Assembly: GCA_027016355.1 (NCBI GenBank)
Contig: JALWAF010000141.1
Location: 1-7,139 of the forward strand
Length of the DNA stretch: 7,139 nucleotides
Direction: 5' to 3'
Origin: Candidatus Moraniibacteriota bacterium
GTDB taxonomy: Bacteria > Patescibacteriota > Minisyncoccia > Moranbacterales > GCA-2747515
Shown: positions 5,624 through 7,139 of the stretch, one piece after another
Position numbering within the stretch: position 1 is the first letter of the stretch
Layout: every line of letters begins with the position of its first letter
Made by a program: the position numbers and the translations under genes
The notes under the pieces: model-generated
The model's input: the letters and a program-made list of their open reading frames with translations, nothing else
Databases searched by the model: none
What the model was told of the DNA's origin: nothing

Positions 5624-5721
5624 GGATAAAATGATACGATTTTATCCCAAATATATTTTACAAATTGGATTTATAAAATATATTTGGGAGAAGATGTTAA
5701 TGGGTTTAAAAACATCTTCTC
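5624..5721. repeat. Three consecutive perfect hairpins
   Basis: 9-bp stem 5624-5632/5639-5647 (6-nt loop), 15-bp stem 5646-5660/5674-5688 (13-nt loop) and 11-bp stem 5688-5698/5711-5721 (12-nt loop). Neighbouring stems share one or two bases, so they abut with no gap. No T-run follows them in either direction, which argues against simple terminators. The first sits against the TCTCTCTAA end of element 5, just as the GGAGATATC hairpin does beside elements 3 and 4. Confidence 0.8.
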
Positions 5722-6123
5722 AAACATGGCAATAGTTTAGATTGGTCATTTTTAAGTCTCACAAGACGCAAGACTCTAAACTTGAGGAGTTGCCATAAAT
5801 ACCCCTAATTCGTCCTAATTAATAACCTTTATCAACTTCCGAATTAAAAAAGTTGAGGTGTGGTTTTTTGCGTAAGACCACAACGCGCTTTCATTTACAA
5901 CCACTCCCTGTGAGGCTCAGGTTTTTTGTGATTGCCAAGGTCCACTTGTTGACTCCCATTTTTTCATATGGGTTTACACTAGGTCTTTGCCTAGCTCTCC
6001 GCTCGTTGTAAGCGTAGCACAACACCTCTCACATTTTATAAATAATTTATAAAATGTGAGAGATGGGAAAGCATGCGAATTTGATAATGTTATATCTCGC
6101 TTTAATGTCGGCTTTCCAGGCGA
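5722..6123 (-). other. Structured non-coding region following the 76-aa gene
   Basis: Contains a nested stem (ATGGCAA/TTGCCAT 5726-5732 with 5790-5796; GTTTAGA/TCTAAAC 5735-5741 with 5775-5781; AGTCT/AGACT inside), CAACTT/AAGTTG, TGTGGT/ACCACA, CCCAT/ATGGG, CTAGG/CCTAG, a perfect 17-bp hairpin with 3-nt loop (6026-6042 with 6046-6062), and GGAAAGC/GCTTTCC (6066-6072 with 6111-6117). In minus reading it shares the blocks AAAAAATGGGAG, GTGGACCTTGGCA and CAAAAAA with the region after the 105-aa gene. A 16-codon minus-strand frame near 5906-5856 has a GGGAG upstream but is too short to call. Confidence 0.5.
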
Positions 6124-6198
6124 CTATATAGTTGTTGTGTTAAACACCACTCCTTTTCTGTTGCCAGGCGGAGGAGAATCGCCCCGAATCTTATTCAT
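6124..6198 (-). CDS. Possible 24-aa peptide coupled to the 76-aa gene
   Basis: ATG 6198 overlaps the TGA of the 76-aa gene as ATGA. GGAGG lies nine to ten bases upstream, inside that gene. The frame reads MNKIRGDSPPPGNRKGVVFN and ends four residues later at a TAG. The overlap repeats the arrangement of the 82- and 54-aa genes, which is the main support. The length is short enough for chance. Confidence 0.28.
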   Translation of the reverse strand: MNKIRGDSPPPGNRKGVVFNTTTI

Positions 6199-6425
6199 TT
6201 TTTCTTGCCTCCACCACACAATCCGGAAAAAACAATCCGGAATCCGGCCAAAACAATGACCAGCTGCAGAAACGGGCCTACGATGGGACTTATCGCTTCA
6301 AACAGGTTGGCTGTAGCGGCATGGATCAACGCGGGGCTGATCATGGCCACAATTAACGCAATCCCAGCACAAGTGCCAAGAAAACGCTGCGGAGTACCAA
6401 GAAAAAAAGAGAACCATTTACCCAT
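6195..6425 (-). CDS. Small membrane protein with signal-like N-terminus, 76 aa
   Basis: Start ATG 6425 has a perfect AGGAGGTGA five to eight bases upstream. The N-terminus is basic (MGKWFSFF...TPQR), followed by a hydrophobic stretch at about 16-35 (TCAGIALIVAMISPALIHA) ending in a plausible signal-peptidase site after Ala-36. A second hydrophobic segment spans about 45-67 (ISPIVGPFLQLVIVLAGFRIVF). The C-terminus is GGGKKK. If cleaved, the mature chain of about 40 residues would have one span and a basic tail, the form of filamentous-phage major coat proteins and of some conjugative pilins; without cleavage it is a two-span small membrane protein such as a holin. No sequence family is recognised, so these are shape comparisons only. 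It is the first gene after the right-hand promoter. Confidence 0.8.
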   Translation of the reverse strand: MGKWFSFFLGTPQRFLGTCAGIALIVAMISPALIHAATANLFEAISPIVGPFLQLVIVLAGFRIVFSGLCGGGKKK

Positions 6426-6467
6426 AAGTCACCTCCTGTGTTTGGGTTAATATTGATGGCTTATAGG

Positions 6468-6650
6468 AAATATTTCCCTTGCTTTTTCCTAACATCTAAC
6501 ATGTTTTAAGACTTTTTAAAAACCTATAAGAAATTGTCATCTCGAGCATAACACAGTGGAGTCGAGAGATCTCAAAATTTTTAGATTAGAGATTTTTTCA
6601 TTTCAGTAGAAATGACAACCTAAAGTTAAGAAAAACTAAGGGAAATATTT
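6468..6650. repeat. Palindromic boundary element 6 (183 bp), carrying an inserted MITE-like element
   Basis: Perfect 13-bp terminal inverted repeats AAATATTTCCCTT (6468-6480) and AAGGGAAATATTT (6638-6650), then TTTTTC/GAAAAA (6483-6488 with 6630-6635) and TAAC/GTTA (6490-6493 with 6625-6628). On the minus strand the left arm reads AAGGGAAATATTT, sharing GGGAAATA with the other elements, and leads to the 76-aa gene. It lacks the CTCTAA/TTAGAG ends of elements 1 to 5, so it is a diverged member or a separate type. The MITE-like copy occupies the tip. Confidence 0.7.
6534..6618 (-). repeat. MITE-like palindromic repeat, copy B (shortened, inverted)
   Basis: Begins TTGTCATCTCGAGC and ends AGAAATGACAA, and shares GGAGTCGA, AGATCTCAAAA and TTTAGAGATTT-type blocks in the same order with the reverse complement of 1061-1175. 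It lacks about 30 bases of the middle and right part, so it is probably a decayed copy. Confidence 0.75.
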
Positions 6651-7020
6651 AATTGTTAAAGAATTCTATGAGGAAAATCAATATATTAACATTTTCTGTG
6701 GTTGCCTTTTTGGTATTGACTTAGAAGCAAAAGTTCTGAGGTTATCCAATCAAAAGCAGGAGAAAAGTAATATAAATGTAATTATTTTATAAATTCCGAA
6801 ATATATTTGATATCTATATTGTTTTGTAGATTACGAGGCCAATTATATTTTTATTTAAAGCCACTGTGTCGTTAACAATAATAGATGTCTGTATATTTCA
6901 ACCAAATTACCGCAATAAATGTGTATGTATTTTTTGCAAATAACTCAGTAATATTCTTAAATAAAATAACTATCTTTTAATTTGTTAGATGTTGATGTCG
7001 CTTTTGTGACTTCTTCATCG
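6651..7020 (-). other. AT-rich leader between the array promoter and the first element
   Basis: No gene found. Very AT-rich, with stops in all frames. On the minus strand a 13-codon frame (ATG at 7018, MKKSQKRHQHLTN) begins about five bases after the predicted transcription start; it could be the remnant N-terminus of a displaced gene or nothing. The 10-mer GTTAGATGTT at 6984-6993 also occurs, in reverse complement, at 6491-6500 inside element 6 and at 2381-2390. Its first seven bases fit the integron core GTTRRRY. Confidence 0.4.
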
Positions 7021-7029
7021 TAACAACCT

Positions 7030-7058
7030 AGTATAGCATACGAAATAAATCTTGTCAA
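7030..7058 (-). promoter_or_regulatory. Near-consensus sigma70 promoter reading into the array
   Basis: On the minus strand, TTGACA (7058-7053) and TATACT (7035-7030) are separated by exactly 17 bases: a perfect -35 and 5 of 6 at -10. Predicted start about 7023. It points at the small genes, the first of which begins 600 bases downstream. No comparably good promoter was found inside the array, so it may serve all of it. Confidence 0.8.
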
Positions 7059-7085
7059 GTCTTACTGACAAAATAAGTGCAAAAC

Positions 7086-7120
7086 ACACCAAAACCCTTT
7101 AATTTAAAGGGTTTTGGTGT
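7086..7120. terminator. Strong hairpin terminator at the right edge
   Basis: The arm ACACCAAAACCCTTTA pairs perfectly with its complement across a 3-nt AT loop, with T-rich stretches within and after the arms in both directions. It lies just upstream of the array promoter and would isolate it from transcription entering from the right. Confidence 0.8.
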
Positions 7121-7139
7121 ATGTATTATAGATAAAATC

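Noticed and set aside
3600..5625. CRISPR array suggested by repeated hairpins
   Set aside because: Repeats differ in length (38, 64, 124 bp), are inverted in places, and are separated by genes of variable size rather than uniform spacers.
3720..6130. tRNA or rRNA genes in the structured regions
   Set aside because: No cloverleaf with the T-arm GGTTCRA pattern and CCA-ready acceptor, and no rRNA signature stretch could be found by eye.
6056..6450. Two plus-strand frames (6056-6259 and 6205-6450) opposite the 76-aa gene
   Set aside because: They lie antisense to a gene with a perfect ribosome site and sensible membrane protein composition, and have poor starts themselves.
6668..6724. 18-codon plus-strand frame resembling the start of a signal peptide (MRKINILTFSVVAFLVLT)
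   Set aside because: Stops at TAG before any mature protein and has no ribosome site. It could be a gene remnant, but cannot be told from chance.

Overview
The window joins two different kinds of DNA. Positions 1 to about 2990 are ordinary AT-rich bacterial sequence: the 3' part of a secreted L,D-transpeptidase gene with Ig-like domains, a complete L-lactate dehydrogenase gene on the opposite strand, and a small hypothetical gene. TGA is used as a stop, so the code looks standard. The compact AT-rich genes, the lack of Shine-Dalgarno sequences in front of the two complete genes and the fermentative LDH would suit a Candidate Phyla Radiation (Patescibacteria) or similar small-genome bacterium. 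That placement is inference, as no marker gene is present.

Positions about 2994 to 7120 are unlike this. At least six small genes (39 to 105 codons), all on the minus strand and all with a Shine-Dalgarno sequence, are separated by palindromic elements (3611-3674, 4410-4473, 4802-4839, 5222-5259, 5497-5620, and a diverged one at 6468-6650). The first five begin CTCTA and end TTAGAG in plus-strand reading. Read on the minus strand, three of them are followed directly by GGGAAATAA and one by the near-identical GGGAAAATAA; a leader with a ribosome binding site and ATG then follows for three of these. The two remaining intervals carry no convincing gene and are made of stem-loops. Long structured non-coding stretches also follow the 105-, 39- and 76-codon genes. 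A near-consensus sigma70 promoter at 7030-7058 points into the array from the right, and a strong 14-bp hairpin at 2994-3024 closes it on the left, where it also terminates the hypothetical gene coming the other way.

The layout (one outside promoter, co-oriented promoterless small genes, a recombination-site-like palindrome between units, some units without genes) resembles an integron or another gene-cassette array. The palindromes match the attC consensus only partly, and no integrase is in the window. Alternatives are a phage, satellite or plasmid segment with structured RNA leaders, or promoters of a phage-type RNA polymerase. None of the small proteins has a firm function. One carries a KGKxSYxRK motif like the ribosome-rescue factor ArfA, and its stop codon lies in the terminator loop. 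Another has paired cysteines like a zinc ribbon, and two are membrane proteins.

An unrelated MITE-like element occurs twice in opposite orientation, once beside ldh (1061-1175) and once inside the rightmost palindromic element (6534-6618).
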